Positions 9,218 through 17,136 of a stretch of 35,145 bases of DNA are shown here, piece after piece. The DNA comes from Edaphobacter sp. GTDB lineage: Bacteria > Acidobacteriota > Terriglobia > Terriglobales > Acidobacteriaceae. The stretch spans positions 1-35,145 of the forward strand of contig JAOAPF010000240.1 in NCBI GenBank assembly GCA_025462755.1, given 5' to 3'. The notes beneath the pieces were generated by a model, which did not search any database, had not been told where the DNA came from, and was given only the letters and a program-made list of their open reading frames with translations. A program made the position numbers and the translations under genes. Within the stretch, counting starts at the first letter, position 1; each line of letters starts with the position of its first letter.

Positions 9218-9478
9218 TTAAGACATTCCACAATAGCTTTTTCTAGCTTGTCGTAGCACTGCGTCCTGCGCCAGCCGTGCGCGTTCGGCATCGAGTTCCA
9301 CGGCGTATCGATTCGTATTGGTGCCGTCGGTGAGTTGGAGAAGCGCAGCTCCGGTTCCGGCGCATGGGTCCAGTACGGATACCGGAACCGAAGGGTAGTG
9401 AAGAAGCTGTCTGAGGCGAGATCCCTCACCAGGAGGAAGAGGGTAGTAGCCAAGTTTGATGCGAGCGACATTGCGCAT
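9218..9478 (-). pseudogene. DUF6094-type methyltransferase-like protein, N-terminal fragment
   Basis: Starts at MRNVARIKLGYYPLP (ATG 9478; GAGGAAA 5 nt upstream). It contains VSVLDPCAGTGAAL, the SAM-binding DPxxGxG motif I, and YAVELDAERARLAQ, motif II with its acidic residue. This is the opening of the DUF6094 (N6-adenine-methylase-like) family, usually found on plasmids and integrative conjugative elements. The family is several hundred residues long; here similarity stops after about 75 residues and the frame ends at 9218. It is a truncated remnant, and the missing part is not visible further along this strand. Confidence 0.65.
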
Positions 9479-9832
9479 GAGATTTTCCTCAAGGCGAATC
9501 GTGGAATGTTGTGTGAAATAAGGCATAGTTTGGCCAGAACGGCGAAACTATCCTTTACCGCTTGATGGGAACTGTTTCGATTCTGAGCGGGATTAGACGA
9601 TGGGGCTACCCGTAGGGGTGACAGGCCTCGGAACCCGAACGGTCGGGAAGGCCAAAGAAAAGGATCACTTTGAAACTATGGGAGCGGCAGTCCAAATTTC
9701 TTGGTTCGCTACTTATTTCGCTGGTTGATAGAAAGCTTACGCGCCAAATCCAAGAAGCGGCATGATGCACTCCGGAAGGACCCAGTGATGCAAGCCAGGA
9801 ATAAACCGCCATCTTTAGTGTTTAACTAAAGC
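9479..9832. other. Region without a supported gene
   Basis: Between the methylase fragment and the P450 gene. Short frames on both strands have no recognisable content. The last bases contain tttaactaaa before the GTG start of the P450, but no clear ribosome binding site. Confidence 0.4.
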
Positions 9833-11125
9833 GTGCCTGCATTCGCGAGTACGGCCACATCTAGGAGTCACACCATCGTCACGTCATCGAGCATTCAATC
9901 CCCAGGGGTCGAACTCTTCGACCCCTTTGCGCCACTGCATCTTCAAGAACCATTCCCTTTCTTCGCAAGGCTCAGGGAGTCGCACCCTGTCTACTGGAAC
10001 TCCCAGCACTCCTTCTGGATGCTGACCCGCTACCAGGATGCAAAGTGGGCGCTCCAGTCCCCGGCACAATTCTCCTCCGCAACCGGTGTCGAAATAGAAA
10101 AGCGAACCAAACACATGCCGCAAGACACACGAGCAAGCTTCGATATCTGCTATCGCTTCTGGTACACAGCAATCCAAGCCACTGACGCGCCGCGGCACGC
10201 TGACCAGAGAAAGCCCTTGATGAAGGCATTCACGCCGGCATTGATCGCAGAAATGCAAGGCGCAATATCGCAGCGCGTAGAACGCCTGCTTGACAATTTG
10301 CAGCAAACCGGAACAGCCGATTTCGTTGCTCAGTTCGCCTATCCTCTGCCTTCGCTCGTCATCTTCGACCTGTTGGGTCTTCCGGCCGAACACCATCAGA
10401 CAATCCGCGAGGCGGCGGCGGCGATCGTGAAATTTCCAACTGCCGCACTGCGCAGTGACTCTTCGCAGGTAGCCCAGATTGCTGTATGCCTCAAGCAAGC
10501 GGAGGTGGTTCTGAAAGAACTCATCCTGCAGCGCCGCGCGGTTCCCACAGCAGACCTTATCTCCACACTGGCCAACCAAGGCGACGCCGGCTCACGTTTG
10601 TCCGATGACGAAATCGTCGTCCTATGCAACTTCCTCCTCACTGCAGGCCACGAAACAACCGCCAATCTTCTGGCCGGGTCCATGCGCCATCTCCTGTCGG
10701 AGCGGCGACTGTGGAACCAACTCCGCGAGCAACCCGAGCTGTTGGGAAATGCGATAGAAGAACTCCTCCGCTTCATAAGTCCGGTCCTCTGGGTCAGCAG
10801 AGTCATGACAGAAGACGTCGAACTCGACGGCCACGTCCTGCGAAAGGGCAGCAGGGTCCAAGTCGGGACCGGCGCAGCCAATCACGATCCGTCTGAATTC
10901 AAAGATCCCGAAACCTTGAATCTAACACGCTCAAAGCCCCACTCGCTGGCCTTTGGCTACGGCTCCCACTTCTGCATCGGAGCCACTCTAGCAAAACTGG
11001 AGACGCAAATTGCGCTCTCAGGCCTGCTGCGCCGGACACCCGACATAACTCTGGAGTCGAAGACCTTCGACTACCATCCTGTTCACTTCCTGCGGGCCTT
11101 GAAGACGCTGCAAGTCTCCATATAA
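9833..11125 (+). CDS. Cytochrome P450
   Basis: Soluble bacterial-type P450 of 430 residues, a heme-thiolate monooxygenase that needs external electron donors. Motifs: I-helix AGHETT (271-276) for oxygen activation, K-helix EELLR (Glu310-Arg313), and the heme loop FGYGSHFCIG (374-383) with ligand Cys381. No membrane anchor, as usual for bacterial CYPs. GTG 9833 gives about 25 residues before LFDPFAP, where class I bacterial P450s normally begin to align; no better start is obvious. No ferredoxin or reductase gene is adjacent. It is followed by hydrolases (haloperoxidase-type, epoxide hydrolase), so it may belong to an oxidation-then-hydrolysis set, but gaps of 200 and 500 bases argue against one operon. 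Substrate unknown. Confidence 0.93.
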   Translation: MPAFASTATSRSHTIVTSSSIQSPGVELFDPFAPLHLQEPFPFFARLRESHPVYWNSQHSFWMLTRYQDAKWALQSPAQFSSATGVEIEKRTKHMPQDTRASFDICYRFWYTAIQATDAPRHADQRKPLMKAFTPALIAEMQGAISQRVERLLDNLQQTGTADFVAQFAYPLPSLVIFDLLGLPAEHHQTIREAAAAIVKFPTAALRSDSSQVAQIAVCLKQAEVVLKELILQRRAVPTADLISTLANQGDAGSRLSDDEIVVLCNFLLTAGHETTANLLAGSMRHLLSERRLWNQLREQPELLGNAIEELLRFISPVLWVSRVMTEDVELDGHVLRKGSRVQVGTGAANHDPSEFKDPETLNLTRSKPHSLAFGYGSHFCIGATLAKLETQIALSGLLRRTPDITLESKTFDYHPVHFLRALKTLQVSI

Positions 11126-11324
11126 GCGGAAAAGATTTCATTGCGAACTTCAAGACAGTTGAGGAAGAAGACGAGTTGGAGTGGTGAAACGTGGCGAAAG
11201 TTAGGCAGTGAGCCCGAACAGCTTCGCAATAAATCTGGTTCTGTCGCGATAAGAAGGCTGATGGGGTTCCCGCATGTTGCCATTGATCCCCAACCGAGCC
11301 CACATAGTTCAAGGAGGTCACACA

Positions 11325-12299
11325 ATGCTTTACCCCAACCGGCGCGATGTCTTGATTACACTTGGTGCCTTGGCGGCAGGAGCAGCAATCGGAGAACCGG
11401 CTCTATATTTGCATGGAATGACGGCTTCGACAACTTCACGACCAAACACAGGAGGGAATGGTATGCCAACGATTACAACCAAAGACGGTACACAGATTTT
11501 CTACAAGGACTGGGGCCCGAAGGACGCTCAGCCCATCGCGTTTCACCATGGCTGGCCTTTGTCGTCGGACGACTGGGACGTGCAGATGCTGTTCTTCCTT
11601 GCCAACGGCTATCGTGTCGTCGCGCATGACAGGCGCGGTCACGGCCGCTCCTCGCAAGTGGACACTGGCCACGACATGGACCATTACGCGTCCGATGCTT
11701 CGGCAGTGGCCGAGCATCTCGACCTGAGGAATGCGATCCACGTCGGACATTCGACGGGTGGCGGCGAGGTGGCGCGGTATGTTGCGAAGTACGGCGAGCC
11801 TCAGGGCCGCGTAGCCAAGGCCGTGCTTATCGCCGCCATTCCCCCGCTCATGGTCAAGACCGAGAAGAACCCGGGCGGCACTCCAATTCAAGTGTTCGAC
11901 AGCTTCCGCAAGGCGCTAGCTGATAACCGGGCGCAGTTCTTTCTCGATGTCCCTTCGGGTCCGTTTTACGGTTTCAACAGACCCGGCGCGAAAGCCTCGC
12001 AGGGAGTTATCCAGAATTGGTGGCGTCAGGGGATGATGGGCAGCGCGCTCGCCCACTACGAAGGCATCAAGGCTTTCTCTGAGACGGACCAAACGGACGA
12101 TCTGAAAGCGATCACGGTGCCGACCCTCGTGATGCAAGGCGATGATGACCAGGTTGTACCCTACAAAGACGCTGCATTGCTGCAGGCTAAGTTGCTGAGG
12201 CATGGCAGGCTCAAGATTTACCCCGGCTTCTCCCACGGCATGATGACCACGAATGCCGAGGTGATCAATGCGGACCTCTTGGCATTCATCCGAAGCTGA
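11325..12299 (+). CDS. Alpha/beta hydrolase, non-heme haloperoxidase type, with Tat-like leader
   Basis: Cofactor-free chloroperoxidase-family hydrolase of 325 residues. HHGWPLS (74-80) supplies the oxyanion region, GHSTGGGE the nucleophile Ser143, GDDDQVVP the acid and GFSHG the His near residue 303. ATG 11325 has a strong AAGGAGG 8 nt upstream and gives an N-terminus with a twin-arginine pair (NRRDVLITLGALAAGAA), so export is likely. Homologues usually begin at MPTITTKDGTQI; that Met is residue 47 (11463) and has its own GGAGGG upstream, so a cytoplasmic form may also be made. The family hydrolyses esters or lactones and can make peracids; the natural substrate is unknown. Confidence 0.88.
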   Translation: MLYPNRRDVLITLGALAAGAAIGEPALYLHGMTASTTSRPNTGGNGMPTITTKDGTQIFYKDWGPKDAQPIAFHHGWPLSSDDWDVQMLFFLANGYRVVAHDRRGHGRSSQVDTGHDMDHYASDASAVAEHLDLRNAIHVGHSTGGGEVARYVAKYGEPQGRVAKAVLIAAIPPLMVKTEKNPGGTPIQVFDSFRKALADNRAQFFLDVPSGPFYGFNRPGAKASQGVIQNWWRQGMMGSALAHYEGIKAFSETDQTDDLKAITVPTLVMQGDDDQVVPYKDAALLQAKLLRHGRLKIYPGFSHGMMTTNAEVINADLLAFIRS

Positions 12300-12603
12300 A
12301 CCCCTGCGGGGTCGCATTACGCGGCCCCGCTCCTGCCGCTCGGCGCGAAGCTGATCGAGAACTAGCGACGGGCACGGTGTGGTTGCCGGCGAAGCCCAGG
12401 TGGTTCACGCTGGCATGTTCGAATACCCGTTATTCTCGGACTTCGAACCGGGCCGCTCGGATGGTCTTCGCAGCCAAGTAGCACTGATGCTCCGATTGGA
12501 GTAGCTCAATCAGCAGCCTAAATCGTCAGCCAAAGTCGAACCCTCACTCCGCTTTGGTGAAAGCGGAACCCCGCCGCGTTTATCGCCACATCGATATTGA
12601 ATC

Positions 12604-12632
12604 TTGAGCCGACCGGTCTACTTCTAATAGAT
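12604..12632 (+). promoter_or_regulatory. Candidate promoter with TetR/NemR-like operator
   Basis: CCGACCGGTCTA at 12609-12620 contains the palindrome GACCGGTC and matches most of the TAGACC...GGTCTA operator known for NemR-type TetR regulators. TTGAGC just before it and TAATAG at 12625 could be -35 and -10 boxes, though the spacing is short. It would place the epoxide hydrolase under an electrophile-sensing repressor; no tetR gene lies in this stretch. Confidence 0.3.
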
Positions 12633-12760
12633 GATTTGGCAAATGGCAATTTCAGTAACCCAGAGGGCGCTCAACATGTCGACGCTATCCACGCCTAATC
12701 GATCGACAGCTGATCTCCGGTTCACACTAGGCTGATCCACAACAGGGATATTCACCGATT

Positions 12761-12779
12761 CGTCCGATTTCGTCGGACG
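12761..12779 (+). promoter_or_regulatory. Perfect 7-bp inverted repeat before the epoxide hydrolase
   Basis: CGTCCGA (12761-12767) and TCGGACG (12773-12779) flank TTTCG, 33 bases upstream of the start codon. It may be an operator or a leader hairpin. The AAGGAG ribosome binding site (12801-12806) lies outside it. Confidence 0.35.
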
Positions 12780-12811
12780 CACACGACCCAGCATTGTCTT
12801 AAGGAGAACAC

Positions 12812-14194
12812 ATGATGATCCAATCTCAAATCACGCCGTCTGCCCCAGAATCGTTGCGGCCGCAGCGCCGCAGCTTACGAGCCACATTGGCAATTGTGAG
12901 TGTAGCCGGCCTTGCCCTGTCTGTCGCTCAAAGTAGCGCTCAGACGGGCTCAACCTATGCGAAAGCCGTTGTCGCCAGCCCATTTCCTGCCAATCAGGGC
13001 GCACCGGCTGAAGACGATTCAATTCGCCCCTACCATATCAACGTTCCGGAAGAACAACTCGTTGATCTCCGCCAACGCCTGGCGGCGACACGCTGGCCTG
13101 ACAAGGAGACGGTCAATGACGAATCCCAGGGCATCCGGTTGGCGGAGATGCAGGCGCTGATGCACTACTGGGGCAGCGGCTACAACTGGCGCGACGTAGA
13201 AGCGAAGTTGAATGCGATGCCGGAGTTCGTGACCACAATCGACGGCGTGGATATCCAGTTCATCCATGTGAGTTCGCGTGAACCGAACGCGCTGCCGCTG
13301 ATTCTCACCCACGGTTGGCCCGGCTCGCCGCTGGAGTTCCTGAAGGTGATAGGCCCGCTCACCGACCCCGTTGCCTACGGTGGGCGCGCACAAGACGCCT
13401 TCGACGTCGTCATCCCCGCCATCCCCGGCTATGGCTTCTCGGGCAAGCCGACCGATCTCGGCTGGAGTCCCAATCGCGTGGCGCAGGCCTGGGACATGCT
13501 CATGAAGCGCTTGGGCTATACCCGTTACGTGTCGGAGGGTGGCGATCACGGGTCGGTCATCTCCGACGCACTGGCTCGCCAGGCGCCGCCTGGACTGCTC
13601 GGCATCCATCTCACCATGCCGGCCACGATTCCCGTGAACCTGGTGAAGGGCATCAACAGCGGCGATCCGGCTCCCACTGGGCTGACCGCCCCGGAACTGA
13701 GGGCGTACAACGCCCTCAGTACCTTCTTCGGAAGAAACGCGGCCTACGGCGCGATGATGGTGACCCGTCCGCAGACCATCGGCTACGCGCTCGCCGATTC
13801 GCCCAGTGGTCTGGCCGCGTGGACGTACGAAAAGATCGCCGAGTGGGCCGACAGCGACGGCCACCCCGAACGCGTGATCGGTCGCGACGAAATACTCGAC
13901 GACATCACCTTGTACTGGCTCACCAACACCGGCGCCTCTTCGTCCCGCTTCTACTGGGAAAATAACAACAACAACTTCAGCGCCGCGGCACAGAAGACCA
14001 ATCAGATCAAAGTGCCGGTGGCCATCACGGTGTTCCCGCGCGAGATCTATCGCGCCCCAGAAAGCTGGTCACGGCAGGCCTATCCGTCGCTTTACTACTT
14101 TCATGAAGTCGCCAAGGGCGGTCACTTCGCGGCGTGGGAACAGCCACAACTCTTCACTGAAGAAATCCGGGCCGCGTTCAGATCGCTGCGCTAA
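12812..14194 (+). CDS. Secreted epoxide hydrolase (EHN-domain alpha/beta hydrolase)
   Basis: Opens epoxides to diols through an Asp-ester intermediate. The 460-residue protein has a leader (RRSLRATLAIVSVAGLALSV, about 19-38) ending near SSAQ, so it is exported. An epoxide-hydrolase N-terminal (EHN) domain starts at IRPYHINVPEEQL (71-83). HGWPG (167-171) forms the oxyanion site, GGDHGS carries nucleophile Asp245, and KGGHFAAWEQP supplies His438. AAGGAG precedes ATG 12812; the second ATG at 12815 is equally usable. The next gene, for another exported protein, starts 23 bases after its stop with its own ribosome binding site, so the two probably form one operon. Substrate unknown. Confidence 0.92.
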   Translation: MMIQSQITPSAPESLRPQRRSLRATLAIVSVAGLALSVAQSSAQTGSTYAKAVVASPFPANQGAPAEDDSIRPYHINVPEEQLVDLRQRLAATRWPDKETVNDESQGIRLAEMQALMHYWGSGYNWRDVEAKLNAMPEFVTTIDGVDIQFIHVSSREPNALPLILTHGWPGSPLEFLKVIGPLTDPVAYGGRAQDAFDVVIPAIPGYGFSGKPTDLGWSPNRVAQAWDMLMKRLGYTRYVSEGGDHGSVISDALARQAPPGLLGIHLTMPATIPVNLVKGINSGDPAPTGLTAPELRAYNALSTFFGRNAAYGAMMVTRPQTIGYALADSPSGLAAWTYEKIAEWADSDGHPERVIGRDEILDDITLYWLTNTGASSSRFYWENNNNNFSAAAQKTNQIKVPVAITVFPREIYRAPESWSRQAYPSLYYFHEVAKGGHFAAWEQPQLFTEEIRAAFRSLR

Positions 14195-14217
14195 TTTGGA
14201 AGACAGGAGACAAGACA

Positions 14218-14684
14218 TGCATACCAGATTGAAAAGAATAGCCCTTGCGATTTGCACCATCGCAATTGCTTCATACGCATTCACTGCGACAGCACAGACC
14301 GCGCGGGACATCCTTGGGCCCGCCGCAGTTGTGCCGCTTACAGAGCCGCAGCCTCCCGCAAAGATTATTGTCGATCCGCCTTTGGCTGAACCGTTGTCCC
14401 GCGGAATGGTATTCATCCAGTATCGCGCCGTGAATCTGCGGATTGTGCCGGTGTTTGGTCCGAAGGCCGTCGAGGTGTCGCCGCGTATCGGGCACATCCA
14501 TGTCGTTGTCGACGGTGCGCCATGGCATTGGGCGGATGCGAGCGGCGAGTCCCTCATCCTTGTCGGCCTCCCTGCAGGACCGCACAAGGTTGAGGTTATC
14601 CTTGCCAACCCAAACCACCAGCCTCTGGATCGAGCTGTCGTGGAATTCGTGGTTCCCGAAAAAGACGCGGCGAAAAGCCACTGA
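14218..14684 (+). CDS. DUF6130 family exported protein
   Basis: 155 residues with a signal peptide (KRIALAICTIAIASYAFTATAQ). The mature part has the family signature: DPPLAEPLSRGMVFIQYR, NLRIVPVFGPKAVEVSPR, GHIHVVVDGAPWHW and LVGLPAGPHKVEV. The His-rich strand (HIHV, WHW) may bind a metal or ligand, but no function is established that I know of. CAGGAG sits upstream of ATG 14218. It follows the epoxide hydrolase and precedes the remains of another secreted hydrolase, so all three may have formed one stress or xenobiotic operon. Fold probably a small beta sandwich, inferred from strand-like alternation. Confidence 0.8.
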
Positions 14685-14782
14685 TGACCGCTCAGTGTTC
14701 CGCAAAAGGGTGGGGCACCTCTGGCAGATCCAGGAACAGCATGATCAATCAAACAGTATTCGAATTCAAAAGGAGATGAACT

Positions 14783-14995
14783 ATGAAACAAGCAGAGTCA
14801 ATATCGCGCCGCCGCCGTCTTTTCTCGATAGCCGGCCTGTCCGCCGGAGCTATGTTGCTCGTACCTCACGCACTGTTCGCAGAAGGCGTCGGGTCAATAT
14901 CCAGCAACGCAGGATCGGAAGACCTGCCCACGATGAAGCCCGGAACAAACACGTCGTTCGGTTCCCTTAAGCAAATCGATGCTGGGGTTCTAAAT
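14783..14995 (+). pseudogene. Tat-exported alpha/beta hydrolase, N-terminal fragment cut by IS110 sequence
   Basis: AAAGGAG precedes ATG 14783. The peptide has an Arg-rich twin-arginine-like leader (SRRRRLFSIAGLSAGAMLL) and the mature start FGSLKQIDAGVLN. In full-length alpha/beta hydrolases this sequence continues into the GYAEAG..LLHGWP oxyanion region. Here coding similarity ends at 14995 and transposase sequence in antisense begins. The catalytic domain is not found on the far side of the transposase, so this is a deletion junction and not a clean insertion. The product would be inactive. Confidence 0.7.
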
Positions 14996-15816
14996 TGGAT
15001 ACGCTGAAGCTGGTCCTTCCGATGGTGCTGTGCGCTGTCGTGCATCTCTACCCCCAGGCCACTGTAGGTCCACAACTGCCGCTTGCTGCGGAACCGGTGT
15101 GGCGTCTGCATCAGGGCCAGCAACAGTGTGGCCCGAAGCGGGCCGATCGAGGGAACCTGGCGCAATATTTTCACAGCCTGATGTTTCCGACTCTCGGCCA
15201 AAAGTTCTCCTCGCACCGTGTGCCGCAAAACCAGCAGTCCATCCAACTGCTGATACAACAGCTCTGCTCGGCGGCGCACGCCGGCGTGCGCAATCTTGCT
15301 CAGCCATTGCTCCCGATGGCGTGGAGCATAGACCTGCCTACCGGCGCAGGGAATGCCCCAGCTTCGGTACAGCGCCTTGAGCCGACTCATCACCCGCCTC
15401 TGGTCTTTGCTGATGGTCAGATAACTACGCGCCAACTCCCGCAATGTCCGCAGTCCGTTCTCTCCGTGGTAGACCGCGCGCAGCATTCCGGTCCGTAGCA
15501 TCTCGGCCAGCTTCCGCGCATCCACTCTGTCGCTCTTGCTGCCCTCTTTCAATAAGGCGTTGCGGCGCGGATTGCAAACCACAATTTTTTTCTGTACGTG
15601 GGGTTTGAGCAAGTCGTACAGCCGGGCCGCCCAGGTCCCTTCTTCCAACGTCACATGTAACTCTCCGCGCAGCCCATGCAGGAAATCGAGCAGAGTGCTG
15701 GCTTTGGTTTCGACGATGGATTCCATCACCAGCTTGCCCGCGCCATTCAGAACCGCAATCGCGATCGCTTCCTTGTGAACGTCTAGGCCGATATACTTGA
15801 CATTGCTACTCAGCAT
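14996..15816 (-). pseudogene. IS110-family transposase, C-terminally truncated
   Basis: DEDD-type recombinase of bridge-RNA elements. Starts at ATG 15816 (AAGGAGGT upstream). The RuvC-like domain is present: YIGLDVHKEAIAIAV with the first Asp, LEEGTWAARLYDLL, and SDRVDARKLAEML with the late acidic pair. The Transposase_20 domain begins at VPSIGPLRATLLLAL and reaches YSGLGVEMHDS, then similarity ends at about 14996. The last 80-100 residues, which carry the catalytic Ser, are replaced by antisense of the hydrolase fragment; the frame stays open to 14866 by chance. The element cannot transpose itself. The leading non-coding end, where IS110-group elements encode the bridge RNA, lies at 15817-15950 and is retained. 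Confidence 0.82.
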
Positions 15817-16177
15817 GCTGGGTACCTCCTTGGGGGGGAAGGTGATTCTTCAGCCGGACCACTTTCCCCCAAGGTCAAGTGTGATCCTTTTAGAATCCAC
15901 CGCAAAGATGCGCCTCTTTTCCCCCCCGCCGTAGAATGAACCCGGACTGAGCGGAGGATAGGGCAATGCTGGGAAGCAACCCGAGCGCCGACTCAGTGGC
16001 CTCAACCGATTCAGGGGGATGCTGCGGCATCCCCTTTCATCTGTCTGCCGGCAGAGCGCCCGCATCGGGAGAGGCACCAAAGCGCTAAATCCTGGGGGTG
16101 CGGGGGCAAAGCCCCCGCTGCCCGCCCGGCCCCAAGCTTCCCTCCGAAACAGGGCGCCCTCTGATAATGCGCGCGTT
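15817..16177. other. Non-coding region: IS110 5' end and spacer with strong hairpin
   Basis: The first 130 or so bases are the upstream end of the IS110 fragment, with C-runs near 15863 and 15920. I cannot place its outer boundary. At 16100-16118 a perfect inverted repeat GCGGGGGC, AAA, GCCCCCGC forms a very stable hairpin just outside the IS91-like unit. It has no T-run on either side, so it is not a classical terminator. No gene is seen. Confidence 0.4.
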
Positions 16178-16205
16178 GGCGATTTGCACTAAGCCGCTAG
16201 CGCGG
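16178..16205 (+). repeat. Left inverted repeat of the IS91-like unit
   Basis: Reads GGCGATTTGCACTAAGCCGC then TAGCGCGG. It contains the palindromic core GCTAGC. Its reverse complement matches 18566-18594 except for one mismatch and one missing G. Confidence 0.7.
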
Positions 16206-16240
16206 CAGGGGTATGCCTCTGTGGCATTGGATAGAGTTTT

Positions 16241-16260
16241 GGACACCCAAGGAGGTGTCC
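16241..16260 (+). promoter_or_regulatory. Shine-Dalgarno hairpin before the IS91-associated recombinase
   Basis: GGACACC (16241-16247) and GGTGTCC (16254-16260) form a perfect 7-bp stem around the loop CAAGGA. The ATG (16261) follows immediately. AAGGAGG spans loop and 3' arm, so folding would hide part of the ribosome binding site. The sequence differs from the two leaders at 1274 and 7530, but the design is the same. Confidence 0.6.
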
Positions 16261-17136
16261 ATGACTCACCTACGCCAGCGCATGCAGGAAGATCTCCGGC
16301 TGCGCAACTACTCTCCCCGTACGATTCATTCCTACACCCGGATAGTGGCTGAGTTCGCCAGCTACTTTCACAAGTCACCCGATCAACTCGGCCCGGAACA
16401 TATCCGTCCCTGGCTGCTGTATCTGCTCAACGAGCGGAAGCTGGCCTGCGGAACCCTTCAGTGCGCCCGGTCGGCGTTGAAGTTCCTCTACACGCGCACG
16501 CTGAAGCAGACTTGGTTTGATCAAGAGATCATCAAGCCCAAGGTGCGCCGCAAGCTGCCCACGGTCTGGAGCCGGGAAGAAGTCTGCGCTCTGCTGGATG
16601 CGACGACGAACACCAAGCATCGCGCACTGCTGGCCGTGTACTACAGCGCCGGGCTTCGCTGTCAGGAAGCACTGGAACTGAAGGTCACCGACATCGACAG
16701 CAAGCGGATGGTCATCAACATCCGCGAGGGCAAGGGCAAGTTCCCGCGCCAGGTCATGCTCTCACCCAAGCTGCTCGAGTTGCTACGCCTCTACTGGCGC
16801 TGGCGCAAGCCCAAGGGCTGGCTCTTTCCCGGAGAGCGGCCGGACCGGCCCCTGTTTCAGAACGCAGTGCGTGTCGCCTGTCAGAAGCTGCGCAAGCAGC
16901 TAGGCATCTCCAAGCCGCTGAGCCCGCATGTGCTTCGACATTCCTTCGCGACACACCTTCTCGATACTGGCACCGATTTGCGCAGCATTCAACTACTGCT
17001 CGGCCACCGCGATCTCGAGACCACCGCACGATATCTGCATGTCTCCGAAGCCAGACTGCACGCCACGGCGAGTCCGCTCGACGACCTGCCCATTCGCGTC
17101 ATCCGAACTGCTCAGGGAGGCAACAGAACCGCATGA
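16261..17136 (+). CDS. Tyrosine recombinase of the IS91-like element
   Basis: 291 residues, XerC/D-like. The core-binding domain is at about 1-85 (MTHLRQRMQEDLRLRNYSP start). The catalytic residues are all present: Arg133 in GLRCQEALEL, Lys159 in GKGK, His223 and Arg226 in SPHVLRHSFATHLL, His249 in LLGHRDLETT and nucleophile Tyr258 in ARYLHV. ATG 16261 is chosen over ATG 16213 because family members begin at MTHLRxRMxEDL and the ribosome binding site lies in between. Its stop overlaps the transposase start as ATGA, so the two are co-translated. Such pairs are common in IS91-type elements; the recombinase may resolve or integrate transposition intermediates, which is inference. Confidence 0.93.
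   Translation: MTHLRQRMQEDLRLRNYSPRTIHSYTRIVAEFASYFHKSPDQLGPEHIRPWLLYLLNERKLACGTLQCARSALKFLYTRTLKQTWFDQEIIKPKVRRKLPTVWSREEVCALLDATTNTKHRALLAVYYSAGLRCQEALELKVTDIDSKRMVINIREGKGKFPRQVMLSPKLLELLRLYWRWRKPKGWLFPGERPDRPLFQNAVRVACQKLRKQLGISKPLSPHVLRHSFATHLLDTGTDLRSIQLLLGHRDLETTARYLHVSEARLHATASPLDDLPIRVIRTAQGGNRTA

Larger units (their letters stand above)
12300..12811 (+). other. Intergenic region upstream of the epoxide hydrolase
   Basis: Starts with an inverted repeat GCGGGG (12306-12311) and CCCCGC (12325-12330), a possible weak terminator for the haloperoxidase gene although no T-run follows. A frame reading MFEYPLFSDFEPGRSDGL up to about 12504 is unrecognised. The second half holds the candidate operators listed separately. 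No gene is supported. Confidence 0.4.

Noticed and set aside
13019..13864. 281-codon minus-strand open frame
   Set aside because: Antisense of the epoxide hydrolase, which has all family motifs; no ribosome binding site or known domain.
16100..16118. GC-rich hairpin considered as a terminator
   Set aside because: Perfect stem but no T-run on either side; more likely part of an element end or a genomic repeat.
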